Assembly (NCBI GenBank): GCA_033980235.1 | Contig: CM067075.1 | Coordinates: 17,992,844 to 18,056,843, forward strand | Direction of reading: 5' to 3' | DNA from: Diadema setosum | Lineage: Eukaryota > Echinodermata > Echinoidea > Diadematoida > Diadematidae | DNA: 64,000 nt | In this document: positions 46,010 to 58,379 of the stretch, piece after piece | Numbering within the stretch: position 1 is the stretch's first letter | How the letters are laid out: each line of letters opens with the position of its first letter | Program-made: the position numbers and the translations under genes | Notes under the pieces: generated by a model | What the model was told of the DNA's origin: nothing | What the model saw: only the letters and a program-made list of their open reading frames with translations | The model's database searches: none

Positions 46010-46197
46010 AACACAATGTACCTGGCAGGTATTTTAACTACTTCAATAGAGTAAATGGACACCATACCCCCTGGAGGCCCTCAAAGCTGCCTCCCAACAC
46101 TCCCAAGTTTGCTATGTTCTCAGGTAATAGTGTTCAAGAATGCATGGAAGGTAAACTTGCAATGCTCAGGTGAGTGCATGACCCCCCAGGTTTCTTC
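46010..46197 (+). repeat. AGCTCACC-family right end fragment
   Basis: AGTGTTCAAGAATGCATGGA and CAATGCTCAGGTGAGTGCAT match the right end of the 28418 family. Confidence 0.5.
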
Positions 46198-46369
46198 TTT
46201 TCTTTTTGTGTATGTGCAGTAGGTTTCTCAAATATTTGTGAGTAAAGAGTTCACAATGGCTGTTCAAGTAAACCACCATTATCCAAATTAATCACAAGTT
46301 TTACAATAAATTTATTCATAAAGATAACTGCTGGAGTATTTTTACACCCCTTCTAAACAAAGTTTAGGT

Positions 46370-47540
46370 AGTGTATGTATATGAATCAGCATGTGGTCAG
46401 GCAGGTGGTTGGTCAGATGGTCAGTGTATTGCAGATGTTGCTGGTCAAATTACTTCTCCAGTTTTCAAATGATTCAAACAAAATTTGGCTTATGTGTTGA
46501 GATCAATTTAAAATTGTGCAAGATTCAATTTTTAACAGAAAGTGTGTAGCCATGATAACACAAGTGGGCTCAAAATAGGGCAAGAGACTTTCAAATTGAG
46601 TAAATTGTCCAGATTTCAATTGATTCGAGTGAAATTTGGCAGACATGTATAGCTTAATGCAAAGTTATGTACAAGATACATGTTTGTACAGCAGCATTTC
46701 TGTGGTAACAACACTTTATGGCTCAAAATCAGGTGAAAAGCTTGTAGATAAATTTAATCTCTAGTTTTTCAGACATTCAAACAATTTGGCACACATGAAA
46801 AAACTTCCATTGTCGTGTTAGACACATTTGCAAGAGTCCTGGAAAGTGCATTGCCATAGTAACAATGCATAATTCCCCCCAAATCAGGAAAGGCCAAGCA
46901 GATTTAATTTTCCAGCTTTTATGCCATGTAACAGTAATTTGGTACATGTGATGACTGTGATATACAGTTGTGCAGGACAAATTTATACAAGAAGTGAAGT
47001 GCATCACCATGGTAACAATGCAATTATGCCTCTCCCCCCCCCCCCCCAAAAAAAAAAAGCCTTGCAGGTGGAACCCAGCTTTAAAGTGGTTCAAATCAAA
47101 TTTGGTACAATTGTTGAACTTGATGTAAAGTTGTGCACGTAAGATTTCCAAGAGTAGTGGAAACTGCATTGTTATGATATTAGTTTATTGTGGCCCCCAA
47201 AGGGGAAAACAAAAAAAAAAAAACATTGTAGGAGAAGCTTCTCCACTTTATTAGCAGTTAAAGTAAAATTTGGTACATATGTTGAACTTGATGCAAAGTT
47301 GTACAAAACAAATTCGTCATTACAGCAGAAAGAGCATTGCCATGGTTTACAGTGAAGAAGCCTTGCTGATTGAAATTCTCCAGTTTGTAATTGATTCGGA
47401 AGAAATTTGACCATGTATTGATTGTGATGTAAAGTTTTGCAAGACATATTTTTTCAAGTGTAACATAAAGTGCATTGCCGTGGAAACAGCACATTTGTTA
47501 CTGTTTATCATTCTCAGCAGTGTACCAGTACAGAAGTGTT
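46370..47540 (+). repeat. Diverged CCATGGTAACAA array
   Basis: Degenerate relatives of GTTGCCATGGTAAC occur at about 46850, 47006, 47168, 47335 and 47472 with AAATTTGGTACA and AAGTTGTGCA words between. The period is about 160 bp. It is older than the 38.2-kb array. Confidence 0.6.
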
Positions 47541-47544
47541 AGAT

Positions 47545-48330
47545 GGGGGTTTTAATCACCTTCAGTGAAATTTGTAGTTTTGTTGTTCATACAGCAGACT
47601 GTGAGTATCTGCAAAAAAGTAGGGAATGTATATAATGCAAGACTATTTAAACACATAAGGGACACTCATATGCTAGCCATGGAAGGAAATGTAGCTGAAA
47701 TTTCATTGTGTAGATGGCCAAGAAAACACAGGAACTTGCAAGAAGGCATTTAAAAAGTCTGTATTACTGCCAATGATGTACTCTTCATGTGACAGAAAAT
47801 TTATACCTGAGCTATTATTGTATTACATTTATCAATGTGTATGTTGGTAATGGTATATTATTTTCCAGTGTATTCAATTATCTGCAGTAGTCCCTAGGGT
47901 GTGTGTTTTTTTATGGAAAAACATTTTTTTAAACATTTACACATGTAGAACAGATATGTCAATCGTGGATGGCGCTATCAAGCCCTATTAACTTCATGCA
48001 ATGACTGCATTTATCAGTAAATGTAACAGTTACCTGCATTGATGGGATACTGGAAGTATGTTTTAGATGAATTTAATTACTTTTTGCCTACATGGAGTAG
48101 ATATACATGTAGATTACTGTACTATATGGAAACCACGTGGATTATTTACGTGTGAATAGACCTTTTATATCACCACTTGCTAATTGTTTCTGCATATCAC
48201 CTGCTAAGTGAGGAATGAGAGATTACACCAGTGCCCATTATATCAGTCGCTGATGACAGCATCAAGATTATCATAATTATATGGAAGGCTGTCCTAGAGA
48301 ATTTAAGAGCGGAGCAAATATCTTCCTTTT
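47545..48330. other. No recognisable feature
   Basis: AT-rich sequence with no repeat or coding signal that I recognise. Confidence 0.4.
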
Positions 48331-48334
48331 TTAA

Positions 48335-48715
48335 AGGGTGTGTACAGTTCTGGTTGAGGTGAGGATTTAGCTTTTAATGTTTTGCAAGATATTCAGAAAC
48401 CACTATATGAGATGTCAAAGAGCATGCAATTCTAAGTGGTATCAAAAGTTTATTTGACGAAAATCGGTTTTGAAATGGCTGAGATATCCAAAAACAAGGT
48501 GAAACAAAGAGATCCCAATAAAAGGCGTGGCCTGTTGCCTTTTATTATTATCACTTTTTTGGATATCTCAGCCATTTGAAAACCGATTTTCATCAAATAA
48601 ACGTTGAATCCTTAAAATTACATGCTCTTTCATATTTCATAAGAGATTTCTCATTATCTCACTTAGGAATGTTCAAAACATGAAACCCTACCTTAACCAG
48701 TACTATACAGTCTCT
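48335..48715 (-). mobile_element. TTAA foldback MITE
   Basis: TTAAAGGGTGTGTACAGTTC at the left and ACTATACAGTCTCTTTAA at the right, with inner arms TTTTGAAATGGCTGAGATAT and ATATCTCAGCCATTTGAAAA, make the whole element a long hairpin. TTAA flanks fit piggyBac- or Kolobok-type insertion. It is the reverse complement of the copy at 50395. Confidence 0.75.
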
Positions 48716-48749
48716 TTAAACATAGATTATTGATAGTAAATCACACTAC

Positions 48750-48965
48750 CATATAAGCTGTTATTTCACATACAGATATTTTTGCAAATGAGGAGATCAC
48801 AGACATTTTCACGAAATGTTGTTTTCGCCAATGGACACCAATGCTAACATAAGTGCACTGTTACCCTAGCATGGTGACATTTTTGCATGTTAAATTCGCG
48901 GTCCAACAGTGATTTCCAAAATTCATGAATGTTAAACCCTTGCAAAAATAACAGCTTATACAGTA
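48750..48965. mobile_element. TATAAGCTGTTATTT MITE
   Basis: ATATAAGCTGTTATTT and AAATAACAGCTTATA are the inverted ends of about 215 bp, with TTTTCACGAAATG and ATTCGCGG inside. Confidence 0.65.
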
Positions 48966-48969
48966 TAGT

Positions 48970-49455
48970 GTCACCATATTGTGTTGTACATTTATACACT
49001 CACACTATCATTTTTTTTTCTTTCTCAGAAGTGTTTGAATATGTCATTGTAAACACATTGCAATGTAGATTGTGTCAAAGAATGAGGGGCACACTGATGT
49101 TCTAGTTGTAAATATATATGAATAATACGAAACAGGTGTGCAGTCATATACAGTTCCAAATTTAATCTTAGATTAATGTAAGTTGAAAGTGGTAAATGTT
49201 ATCCCCAGGAAATACTCCTTATTTTCATGATAGTGTTGATGGTATTCTTATGAGTGTCCTCTTGGGTTTTGTCATCAGATTTTGCAAATCTCCCTTACTC
49301 TAATGAATGACTAAAAAATAAACATTTGATCATGATTGTTCTGAATTCTGGCATTCTGCTTTGTTAGCTACTCTTTTCTGCCATGTCCTACTTGTCTCCT
49401 CTCTGTGTCATATTTTGTGCCTCATTCTGCAAAAGACTGCTTGTGGGCCCCAAGC
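48970..49455. other. No recognisable feature
   Basis: AT-rich sequence. A CTAAAAAATAAA polyadenylation-like word is at about 49311, but no linked gene is evident. Confidence 0.35.
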
Positions 49456-49467
49456 TGAAATTTAGAG

Positions 49468-50018
49468 CTTTTTACACTTGCAAATTTTTGCTTAGTCCCG
49501 TACCAACGATGGGGCTAAGGGGTGGGGGGGGGGGGGCCTTAGCCCCACCGTTGGTACCGGACTTTCCTTAGCCTACTCTCTGTTTACACTTGTTTTTGCC
49601 AAAATGGGCTAGCCCCACTGATAATCCCGTACTATCTGGCCCTGCAAAAAAGCAGGGTTAGCACTGCAATTGCGGTGGCAAGCAAGCGAGTGTAAACAGA
49701 ACGAAAAAATAATCCGGGGCTAAGCGACAGAGACGAAGTCCGACCCCCCACCGACCAAGCAGAAACGAGGTAATCAAGTGCTGCCGGTGCGTGCATATAC
49801 TTGTACAGTGCACAGCGTAATCATGAATATTCATGTGGTTTGGAAAGTACGGGACTAAGAAATACGAGTGTAAAACGGTCAGTTTTCTCCTTAGCCCAGG
49901 ACAAGAGCTTAGTACGGGATTTATTGGCGAGTGTAAAAAGCTGAAAAAATTGGTAAGGGACTAACGATAGTCCTGGGTCGAGAAAGTACGGGTTAAGAAA
50001 CACAAGTGTAAAAAGGGC
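49468..50018. mobile_element. TTTTTACACTTG element with 7-bp target duplication (hAT-like)
   Basis: CTTTTTACACTTG at the left and CAAGTGTAAAAAG at the right bracket 551 bp, and TTTAGAG flanks both sides (49461-49467 and 50019-50025). Inside, 49500-49520 and 49537-49557 form a hairpin with one mismatch around a G run. No coding frame. Confidence 0.7.
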
Positions 50019-50029
50019 TTTAGAGATTT

Positions 50030-50290
50030 CTAGCAAACTTGAACCAAAGGCTCCCACCCCCTATGGCAATTATTCATCATCTGCCAACTGATGTCTGTCA
50101 CACACTCTTTACATTTTCAGATTTTTTTTTTTTTTTTAACGCATGAGGGATTTTCACCAAACTCTACAAGTAGCATCTCTAGAGTGGTAGGTTCTGAATT
50201 TGGTCAAACAGACACCATGCACCCCGTAGGTCCCAAAATTAAGGAATCTGTAAAAATCTTCTCTAGAACCAGAACAATGTAGAATAGACG
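50030..50290 (+). repeat. Degenerate AGCTCACC-family fragment
   Basis: CTTTACATTTTCAGATTTTT and GGATTTTCACCAAACTCTAC match inner parts of the 28418 family. Confidence 0.4.
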
Positions 50291-50394
50291 GCACTAGCCA
50301 GTAGGCAAAGTAGTTGCATCAGTGGACACACCCCTTTTTCGTGGAAACCTACCTGGAGAAGGTTTTCATTGTTTGTCTTTTAAACTTCAGTTAG

Positions 50395-50777
50395 AGGGAC
50401 TGTACAGTACTGGTTGAGGTAGGAATTCATGTTTTGAACATTCCTAAGTGAGATAATGAAAAGCCTCTTATGAAATATGCAAGAGCATGTAATTTTAAGA
50501 AGGATTCAACGTTTATTTGATGAAAATTGGTTTTCAAATGGCTGAGATATCCAAAAAAGTGCTAATAATAAAAGGCGACATGCCCCAACTTTATTAGTAT
50601 CTCTTTGTTTCACTTTGTTTTTGGATATCTCAGCCATTTCAAAACCGATTTTCATCGAATAAACTTTTGATACCCCTTAGAACGGCATGCTCTTTGACAT
50701 CTCATAGAGTGGTTTCTGAATATCTCACAAAACGTTAAAAGCTAAATCTTTACCTCGACCAGAACTGTACGCACCCT
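50395..50777 (+). mobile_element. TTAA foldback MITE
   Basis: AGAGGGACTGTACAGTACTG at the left and CTGTACGCACCCTTTAA at the right, with paired inner arms around AAATGGCTGAGATATCC. It lies in opposite orientation to 48335-48715. Confidence 0.75.
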
Positions 50778-50799
50778 TTAAGTTCTTTTTTTTTTTTAC

Positions 50800-51385
50800 A
50801 TTTTTCTCCATCGCAACATAATAACATATATTCACAGTGTACATGAAACTAAAGAATTTCATCATTAGCAATCAATGAAAAGGGAGGTACATTATACTTT
50901 AGAAGGGGATCATGATACAAATAAGCATTATAGTGATAAATTAATCACAGGATGGAGATGGGGGACCCACTGAAAAGCGAAGCTTGTAGATTGTGGTGCC
51001 CCCCCCCCCCCCCCATTCATGGTAACCACACCTAATTCATATTGCTTGAACAATACCAAATTAAACATGAATACATACATAAGTTTGTATTATTTCGTAG
51101 GGCTGATACACAAAATGAAATGTAAAAAATCCAGCAGAGACAAGACTAACAGCACTAGCGAGCAAGATACAAGACAAGCACATGAACTGAGATGCACCAA
51201 AATACAAACAAGAAAGACTTCAAATGCAACAATACAATGAAAATCTGGACTGGTGTTGAGAAGGGAGAAAAGAAAGAAAGGGATAGAGGAAAGACATGTG
51301 GCAGAGACATTCAAATGCACAGATCAGGCTATGACTTAATAATAATAAATACTGATTATACTAATCCACTAAAGATCTACACTCA
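50800..51385. other. No gene; possible LINE 3' UTR on the minus strand
   Basis: This is directly downstream, on the minus strand, of the LINE C-terminal fragment at 51390-51725, so it may be its untranslated tail. A C run is at about 51000. Confidence 0.35.
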
Positions 51386-51389
51386 TACA

Positions 51390-51725
51390 TTTTAGTTATA
51401 TACATCTATAATTGCAACAATATCCACATCAGCTTCCTTTTAAATACAGCTAATGATGGGGCATTTTTATAAGGCCTATTATCACTTAATGCATTCCAGA
51501 ATCTTCGCCAATCATATTATAAACATAATATATGTGCTAACATGGACCTCAACAAAGGTAAATGATATTCTTCAGATCGTCTTGTGGGGTATTTATGAAT
51601 GGACAAATGCTTATAAAACATATTAGTAAATAACTCAGGTAAGGGTCCATTTCTTTTTTTAATTAAACATGAACTGACCAAATTGGAAATAATACGTCGG
51701 TGAAAACATGAACCGATGTTTCTGA
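51390..51725 (-). pseudogene. LINE reverse-transcriptase ORF C-terminal fragment (CR1/Jockey-like)
   Basis: On the minus strand one frame gives LFTNMFYKHLSIHKYPTR followed by HLPLLRSMLA, and after a frameshift another gives RFWNALSDN and AVFKRKLMWILL. The order TR-basic block, then WN.L, then FK.L is the usual end of ORF2 in CR1/Jockey-type elements. Only the last hundred or so codons remain, with a frameshift. Confidence 0.6.
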
Positions 51726-52150
51726 CCCGCAAGTGCGCAAATGTGAATCGGAGAAAAACGCGTTTGAAAATATGGACTTTTTCAACGGATGAAATCACAT
51801 AGTTATCGACTGTTAATCTAGACAAACGTTACACCACAAGAACGCCCAAGACCTGTTCTTTCTAACCATTGTAAATTTATAACATGATTATCTGCATGCA
51901 GTGAGTATTGACGTGGGAAAAATCAGGTTGAAATTTCGGACAGTGATTTTTTGCCCGTTACAGCGCGCGAGGAGGTTTGCGTCGGTTCATGCAATCAAGT
52001 CTATTGCGCGTCTGGTTGTAAACAGACGTATACGCTTAGATACGTCGCTTCATCCGCGCACAGTAGGTGAACGCGTAGCGCAAGCACCGTCTCATATGGT
52101 ATGCTTACACAGGCGCTCAATATGGGTCAACGAACTTTTCTGCAGACTCG
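51710..52150. repeat. Possible relative of the CGTCGCCGG outer element
   Basis: GAGAAAAACGCGTTTGAA near 51750 matches the subterminal part of the 14859-18113 element in reverse, and GCGTCGGTTCATGC and TACGTCGCTTCATCCGCG echo its end words. Boundaries are not resolved. Confidence 0.35.
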
Positions 52151-52154
52151 AATG

Positions 52155-53986
52155 CACACGTTGGTTGGGTTTTTGCGTATTACAATATTTACTGTTTTCT
52201 AACTGAAAAATTCAACATGTTTGTGATTTGAATGTACGGTGAATATACCTATGACTTTTCATATCTTATAACAGTCCACTTAGTGCCACACAAATTACAC
52301 TAAGAATTTGAGATTGCTCTGGCAAGCGAATGTAAATGAGTGACATCGCTAAATGAAGCAAACGATTACTTTTACTTTATACAATATTGATCTTTATTTT
52401 TCAAGTGCTCATGTGAGGTGACTTGTACCAGTGTGTACTGGAATTTTGTCTACATTGTAAAGAAAATAATGCATCTCTTATTTCTTGCTGCTATCAACCT
52501 TGTAAAATAGTGCCAAATTACGCCAAATTCGGGATTTTACATGGCCGGTGCCAAGCTCCCCCCCCCCCCCCAAAAAAAAAAAAAAATGAAATAATAATAA
52601 TAATAATGATAATAAAATAAAAAAGGGACACTTTATTCTTTTGTTGCCACTTCCGTGTTACATCAACTAACATGCAAAAAAAAAAATAATAATAGTAATA
52701 ATCAAAAGGCCTTCAGCGGGAAAAAAAAGGACCTATCACGCTCATACTTTTGGTTTCATCTTTCTTCTAGTTCCACTACTGTGGTAAAAAAAAAAAAGAA
52801 AAAGGGACATAGTTGTGACACCCTAGGTATTCCTCTGCATCGTCAAAATAAAATAATAATAATGATAAAAGTGGGGTGGCATTTTTTTTCTTAAACAACA
52901 ATTAGAAAATTTTCTAAAATTAGGAAAAAAAAAACACGTATGATGCTTACAAGTTATGGTGAGCATTCAGTTGCCACACCATTTACTTCATTTTTTTTTT
53001 AACGTGATCTCTTGTACGTTATCACTGCTAACAGTATGGAAAAATTAATAGAGACAACACAAAAGCAAACTCATTTTTTTTTTAACATTCAAAATCAATT
53101 CACATTAAACACTTATAGTGGTCAAGATATGTATTACTTGATTTCATCTTTAAACAAGATGATGCCTCTGACAAATCAAGATTTACTACCAGTTTGCAAT
53201 ACTGAAACTGTCTTTTTTTTTTTTATGAACTGCTTTATTAACAGTAGCCGGTAGATACTAATACATAGTTGTATACATAGTACAAATTGTGCGTCAACAA
53301 TATTACTCGGGACTTACTATCATCAGAACATACAATACAGAAACATGACAGACCTTCAATTGAAATTAAAATATAAGTTGGTAGATGAAGACCAGAATTT
53401 TGTTAGAGGACACTACTATGAGCTTACTGCACAAATACATGACAAATTAATTTGTACAAACAAGAGTGATGATATAACGTGATTATGTTCGTAATCTAAA
53501 AACATTACCATTAAAGATGGGATAGCAATAGTGTGAGCAGCATGTATCTACTGTTACAGTAGCTAAAACGAATACAGTAGCAAAGAGAATGACAAGCAGA
53601 GTAGAAAAATGGAGAAAATCACAACTGCATTTAAAATAAGAAAAATGTGCAATAAGTTTGTCAAGCAGTAGAAATCCAGCAAATGCAGCATCATTGCATT
53701 GCAAAATCAAGTCTTAGCCACAATACAACAGCATGTCGCAACAAAAGTATGCAGAATAGTCAAATAGAAGTGTCCATTTCAGCATGTGGTATCATGGCAT
53801 ATTTTGACTAAAAAAATAAAAAGAAAAATGTCAAGCAACATCTCACCTGCATACTGCAGTTTGTGAGTTGAGTACATTTCAACATAATTTTATGGACCTT
53901 TGACCTTTAATGAGTTGACGACGATGACAACAACGACTGAAAAGTGACACCTATGTCTTCCTTCTGCTACAAAGGCAATACAAAAA

Positions 53987-54017
<31 letters not shown>

Positions 54018-55080
54018 CACTTCTGGTAATTAGTGCATTCATGTCCAGGGAGCAAAAACACACTAGCTTCCCTTCCAGAATGAATTTGATAACACACGAA
54101 TCTTTTAAGAGAACATAATGCACTCAACTAAAATCCACCAGTGGAATGTATTCCTTGATAGCCACAGAGTCACAAGAAATGAATTACTAAAGCTTCTAAT
54201 TCCTACATGGATTTCTTAGACATTTTTACTGAGCTGCAATGCATTTTGTGTGTGTTCTTAGCCTTTCAATACTGGTATTTGGTTGTGTGCATGTGGGGAA
54301 TAGGGAAATTTCACACACACACACAAATGAATAAAAAAAACATGACGAGCCACAAGAAGTTCAACAAGGCAAGGGTAGGGAAAGGAAAGGAAAGCAAGAA
54401 TGTTGGGTTATATTGTATCTTAGCAACATTGACATTTGAACAATAGCACAGCCATCAACATGAACCAATCAAAACTACACTGTACCAAATTCTTCTTAGA
54501 AATCCACTTGTACACTTTCAATTACAATGTACATTTCCTATTTAAATAGCATTATGATATTTAGAGTAAAGGAGAACCAGAATTATGTTTCCAGGCTCAA
54601 CACTACTAATTAAAGAAAATTCTGGAAAGCTGGCAGTTTTGCAGCAAATGAAAATTAAAAGCATGGATGAGATTTGGGGAAAAAAGTCAGGTGTGTTATG
54701 CTGAAATGGTAAATTGACAGGCATGGAATAGATGAAGATGAGAATGATTAAAGACAACTCAAGGGCTGGTTTGATTTTCTCAACTTATTTTTTGGTTTCT
54801 GAGATTTATGGCAGATGTTAAACAAAATGCTTTTGCTGTGAGGGAAATACAAAATACAAAAATTTGAACGGAGAATAAGGCTAATAAAAAAAATATCACT
54901 GCATTGATCATAAGAATATGGACCTGGATTCATGATGAGTGCATTCTTGTGAATCTGCCAATTAAGCCCTGCTGTTCACATCTGCTACACATCATATCTT
55001 GACAATGTCATATTTGTCCATTCTCACTACCATTGCAATTGACCTATAATATGAAAAAAAAAAGTGAATGCAGAAACAGA
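52155..55080. other. No gene recognised; simple repeats
   Basis: This holds a C/A run at 52558, AAT runs at 52590 and 52690, a clean (AAC)n at 53984-54016 and (AC)n at 54303. Open frames here are short and low in complexity. It could be intron or 3' UTR of a minus-strand gene, but I have no evidence. Confidence 0.45.
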
Positions 55081-55139
55081 ATGATGACACCTGACAATGT
55101 GGTATCCTTGGGTAGAGTGGTACCCTTGCAGTTCCTTTG

Positions 55140-56050
55140 GAGGGACAATTACAGCCACTTTTTTAACATTGGGAGCAGTGATCAAAAAGAAATGCTCATA
55201 TTATCGCACATGTATGGTTCATTTGTGTCACGAAACACCTTGGCGTACAAAAATTTTGCAACAAAACCACAAACATAAGGAGATAGTACTAATTTTCTCA
55301 TTAAACTGTCACAGTGACGGTTTATTCTGGAAACGGTTTTTATTCAACTATTGTGAACAGTTTGTTTATCTTACAATACCCTGTACTTAACACTGATTGA
55401 ATAGAGATTAATATTTTCATGTTGGTGATTTTTTCTCCCTGACTCATAGTTAGAAACTACTTTGAAGCACGACAACAGTTTGTTTTCTTCATCTGCAAAT
55501 GTTACCAAGGTGTTTTAAGTGTTGCTGTAAGTGCCATTGAAGAGGTACTCTGCACTTGAAAAAACAGTACCTGGGTGGATACCAAGTGGTACTGTTCCTG
55601 CCATTGAAGGGGTGCTCTGCCCTTGCAGACCAGTGCCGTGGTGGGGACCAAGTGGTGCTGTAGCTGCCATTGAAGGGGTTCTCTCCACATAAAGACCAGT
55701 ACCTTGAGTGGGACAATTAAAGTCACTTTTTAACATTGGGCACAGTGATTAAAAATATGCTGAAATCATCACATTTGATGCACATGTATGCTTCAGTTGC
55801 ATTGCAAAACACCCTAGCATTTAAATAGTTTGCAATATTGTCCCAGTGATGGTTTATTCTAGTAACAATTTTGATAAAACTATTGTCCACATTTTGTACA
55901 TTTTACAATACCCAATACTTAACATGAAATAAATACAGATAAACATTTTAATGTTCATGATTTTCATCCTTAACTCACATTTAAGAATTCTTTTGAAGCA
56001 CTAAACCATTTTTTCTTATCTGCAGTTGTTGGCATAGAATCTGGGTGGAT
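55140..56050 (+). repeat. Tandem segmental duplication, about 580-bp period
   Basis: CACTTTTTTAACATTGGGAG at about 55155 and CACTTTTTAACATTGGGCAC at about 55725 start two collinear copies, each ending in a few 66-bp units of CCATTGAAGGGGTGCTCTGC. Divergence is moderate. Confidence 0.7.
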
Positions 56051-56444
56051 ACCTTTTGTGGTACTATTCCTGAAATTGAAGGGGTGCTCTGCCCTTGTAG
56101 ACCAGTGCCATAGTGGAAATTACATGATGATGCTGTTGCTGTCATTGAAGGGGTGCTCTGCCCTTGAAGACTAGTACCTTGCTTGGGAACAAGTGGCATT
56201 GTCACTGCCAGTGACGGGGTGCTGTGCCCTTGAAGAGTACCATGGTAGGGAGCAAGTGGTACTGTTCCTGCCATTGACGGGGTTCTGTGCCCTTGCAGAC
56301 AAGTATCACGGTGGGGACCAAGTGTGGGTATTGAAGGAGCACTGTGGTCTTGAAAACCAGTGCCATGGCAGTTGCCGATTGGTGCTGTTGTTGCCTCCGA
56401 CTGGCTGCAGCAGCTCTGCCCCTGGTCTGTTCGCCTTGCACAAG
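55981..56444 (-). CDS. Candidate exon encoding 22-residue Pro/Ser/Thr/Gly repeats
   Basis: On the minus strand a frame is open from about 56482 to a stop at 55981 and repeats LQGQSTPSMAGTVPLGP-like units five times. Successive units are 57, 63, 66 and 69 bases, all multiples of three, which suggests selection on the frame at some time. A fair acceptor (TTTGTACAG) precedes 56444, and a possible donor AAAG/GTATCC is near 56053. Related units at 55500-55715 are also largely open. I recognise no family. It may be a minisatellite with chance open frames, since other frames are also fairly open. No start codon or partner exon is established. Confidence 0.3.
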
Positions 56445-56698
56445 CTGTACAAATAGTATAATCCCATGCAGAAGAGCCTGAATGTTATACGTGTACATGT
56501 AATTTATGATGTATGTGGATAACAATATTAAGAAAATATAAAGGGACTACTACAAAAATTCATTAAAAAAATGAAAATAACACATTCCATCAACTTGATA
56601 CTGACATATGTTATGGGTAGCAATTACTCCCCCTGCTTATGAAAGTGGTTAGTCAAGTGCTCTTTCATTTTGATAGAAAAGTTGATTTTCGGCTCTAA

Positions 56699-56897
56699 GG
56701 CCCAAATTCACTAAGGTGGTTTAAATTTAGACCATGGTACAAAATAAGCGTAAAATGGGTATACCTTTGACATGTGCAGATCAACGTGCGATTGTTATTG
56801 AGCATCTGCCAGCGTATGCAAGCTGTCACGTGCATTTACGCAGAGGGAATTGCATAAACCATGGTCTGAATTTAAACCACCTTCGTGAATTCAGGCC
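56699..56897. mobile_element. TAA-flanked MITE (PIF/Harbinger-like)
   Basis: GGCCCAAATTCACTAAGGTG at the left and, in reverse, GGCCTGAATTCACGAAGGTG at the right continue as about 40-base inverted arms through TTAGACCATGGT. TAA is on both sides. Confidence 0.7.
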
Positions 56898-56904
56898 TAA
56901 AAGT

Positions 56905-58350
56905 ACAAGTTTTGTAATAATCTATATCCATTTACGTAAGTATACTGACACTAGAACAGCGCAAGATATCTAAAGATAAATACCTAACATCATCATTAAG
57001 ATAAAACCCATTACTAAACCAAATTCTGATCGTTGATATTTGCTTCCTACATAAATTATTTGACTGTATGAACTACAATGACACTGAAGTTGTAATCCAC
57101 ATATTTCTTATTCAAATGGACCTCTGTAAAATGTAGGATCTTGAATGTAAACAAGTTAAATGACAAATACCCTGATTGATTTTAAGGTCCAACCAGACCA
57201 TCTATCTTTTCATACAGCTTGATAACTCTAGAATCTGAACAATGTCTCTCAATCTTAGCAGTTGTCGTTTTTTGCAATAACCACTCACCATGACTAGAGA
57301 TACATTTCTTTTACACGCACTGTTCTCTCTCTCTCTCTCTCTCCCTTGAATCTTGAATCTTGAAATGATAATCCCTGTAGCAGCTCGTCGAAGCTAAACT
57401 GGGATGGGCTGTGCGATGACGACGTTGGCAGACGGTGCTTGAAGTGCTATTATGCAGATGTAACTATTTACAATAAAATGTCATGTGCGTGCAAATAAAA
57501 ATCAGGCTGCCAGGCTTACAGCATTTTGGACCCTACGGGAGGCTGCAACCTTCTGATAATTGGTAGGGCAGCCTTCTGGAAGGTGTTAACAGTAGGTTAG
57601 TATAGTACTACACACACCAGACATCAGCTTCGCAAAAATCACTCTCCCATAGACTTTGCATGCTTTCAAATGCCTCCATCAGAGTCCATGTTTATTTTCC
57701 ACATGACTGACAGCGGACAGCATTTCGTTGTATTGCTTGTTGAGGCAAGGTCCCAAAAGAGCCATTTCAGTTCTCTGATTAATATGAGTGGATTTTTTTC
57801 CTTTTTTTTTTTTTTTTTGGCTTAGACTTGGAGAAAAAAAAAAACATAGCCATAACATAACCGTAGTACAAGTACTAGGCTCCTACCAACCTAGTAGAAC
57901 TACTGCTACTACAACTAGCCTAGGCTGGACAGTGTTTTGATATCTAGGGTAGACGCCTATTGATACAAATAGAAAGTACAATTAGATATGACTCTAAAAT
58001 AATTTTATGTGTCTTTTGTAGATATCTACATGAACGGAAATTTTCTCTAACGCAATCAACAGGGGAGTTTTAGGGAATTCTAAAGCGAAAATAAGCTTTT
58101 AGTGAGAGGTGTTCAGATACAGAATCTGTTAGATAAAGGCTACAATGAACACAAAGAATTAAACTCTTGCTGATTGTTCTTACACGGTTACTAATGAATG
58201 GGACTAAGTTACAATAATTGAGACGGCAACAAGGTTACATAAAACTATGAAAATTACAAACTTGGTAATAGGCCTCCAAAAACAAATGCGAATGTGAAAT
58301 AGGCTGTGATATACACCTCATAAGTGAATTTTAACAGAAATTTATTCTTC
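56905..58350. other. No recognisable feature; (CT)n tract
   Basis: The only clear simple repeat is TCTCTCTC at about 57325-57343, plus a T run at 57805. If a minus-strand gene starts near 58.4 kb this would be its first intron, which is inference. Confidence 0.4.
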
Positions 58351-58355
58351 TTTAC

Positions 58356-58369
58356 CTGTTTGTTGTCAT
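58356..58369 (-). CDS. Candidate first coding exon end (ATG plus donor), minus strand
   Basis: On the minus strand AAG ATG ACAACAAACAG is followed by GTAAAG, a good donor, just inside a CpG-rich region with promoter-like words. The 14 coding bases end in phase 2, which does not match the phase needed by the repeat exon at 56444, so if both are real an exon lies between them. Confidence 0.25.
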
Positions 58370-58379
58370 CTTGATCACT

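Noticed and set aside
53890..54123. Minus-strand frame with a run of cysteines
   Set aside because: The cysteine run is the (AAC)n microsatellite read in reverse in one frame (TGT/TTG codons); there is no gene support.
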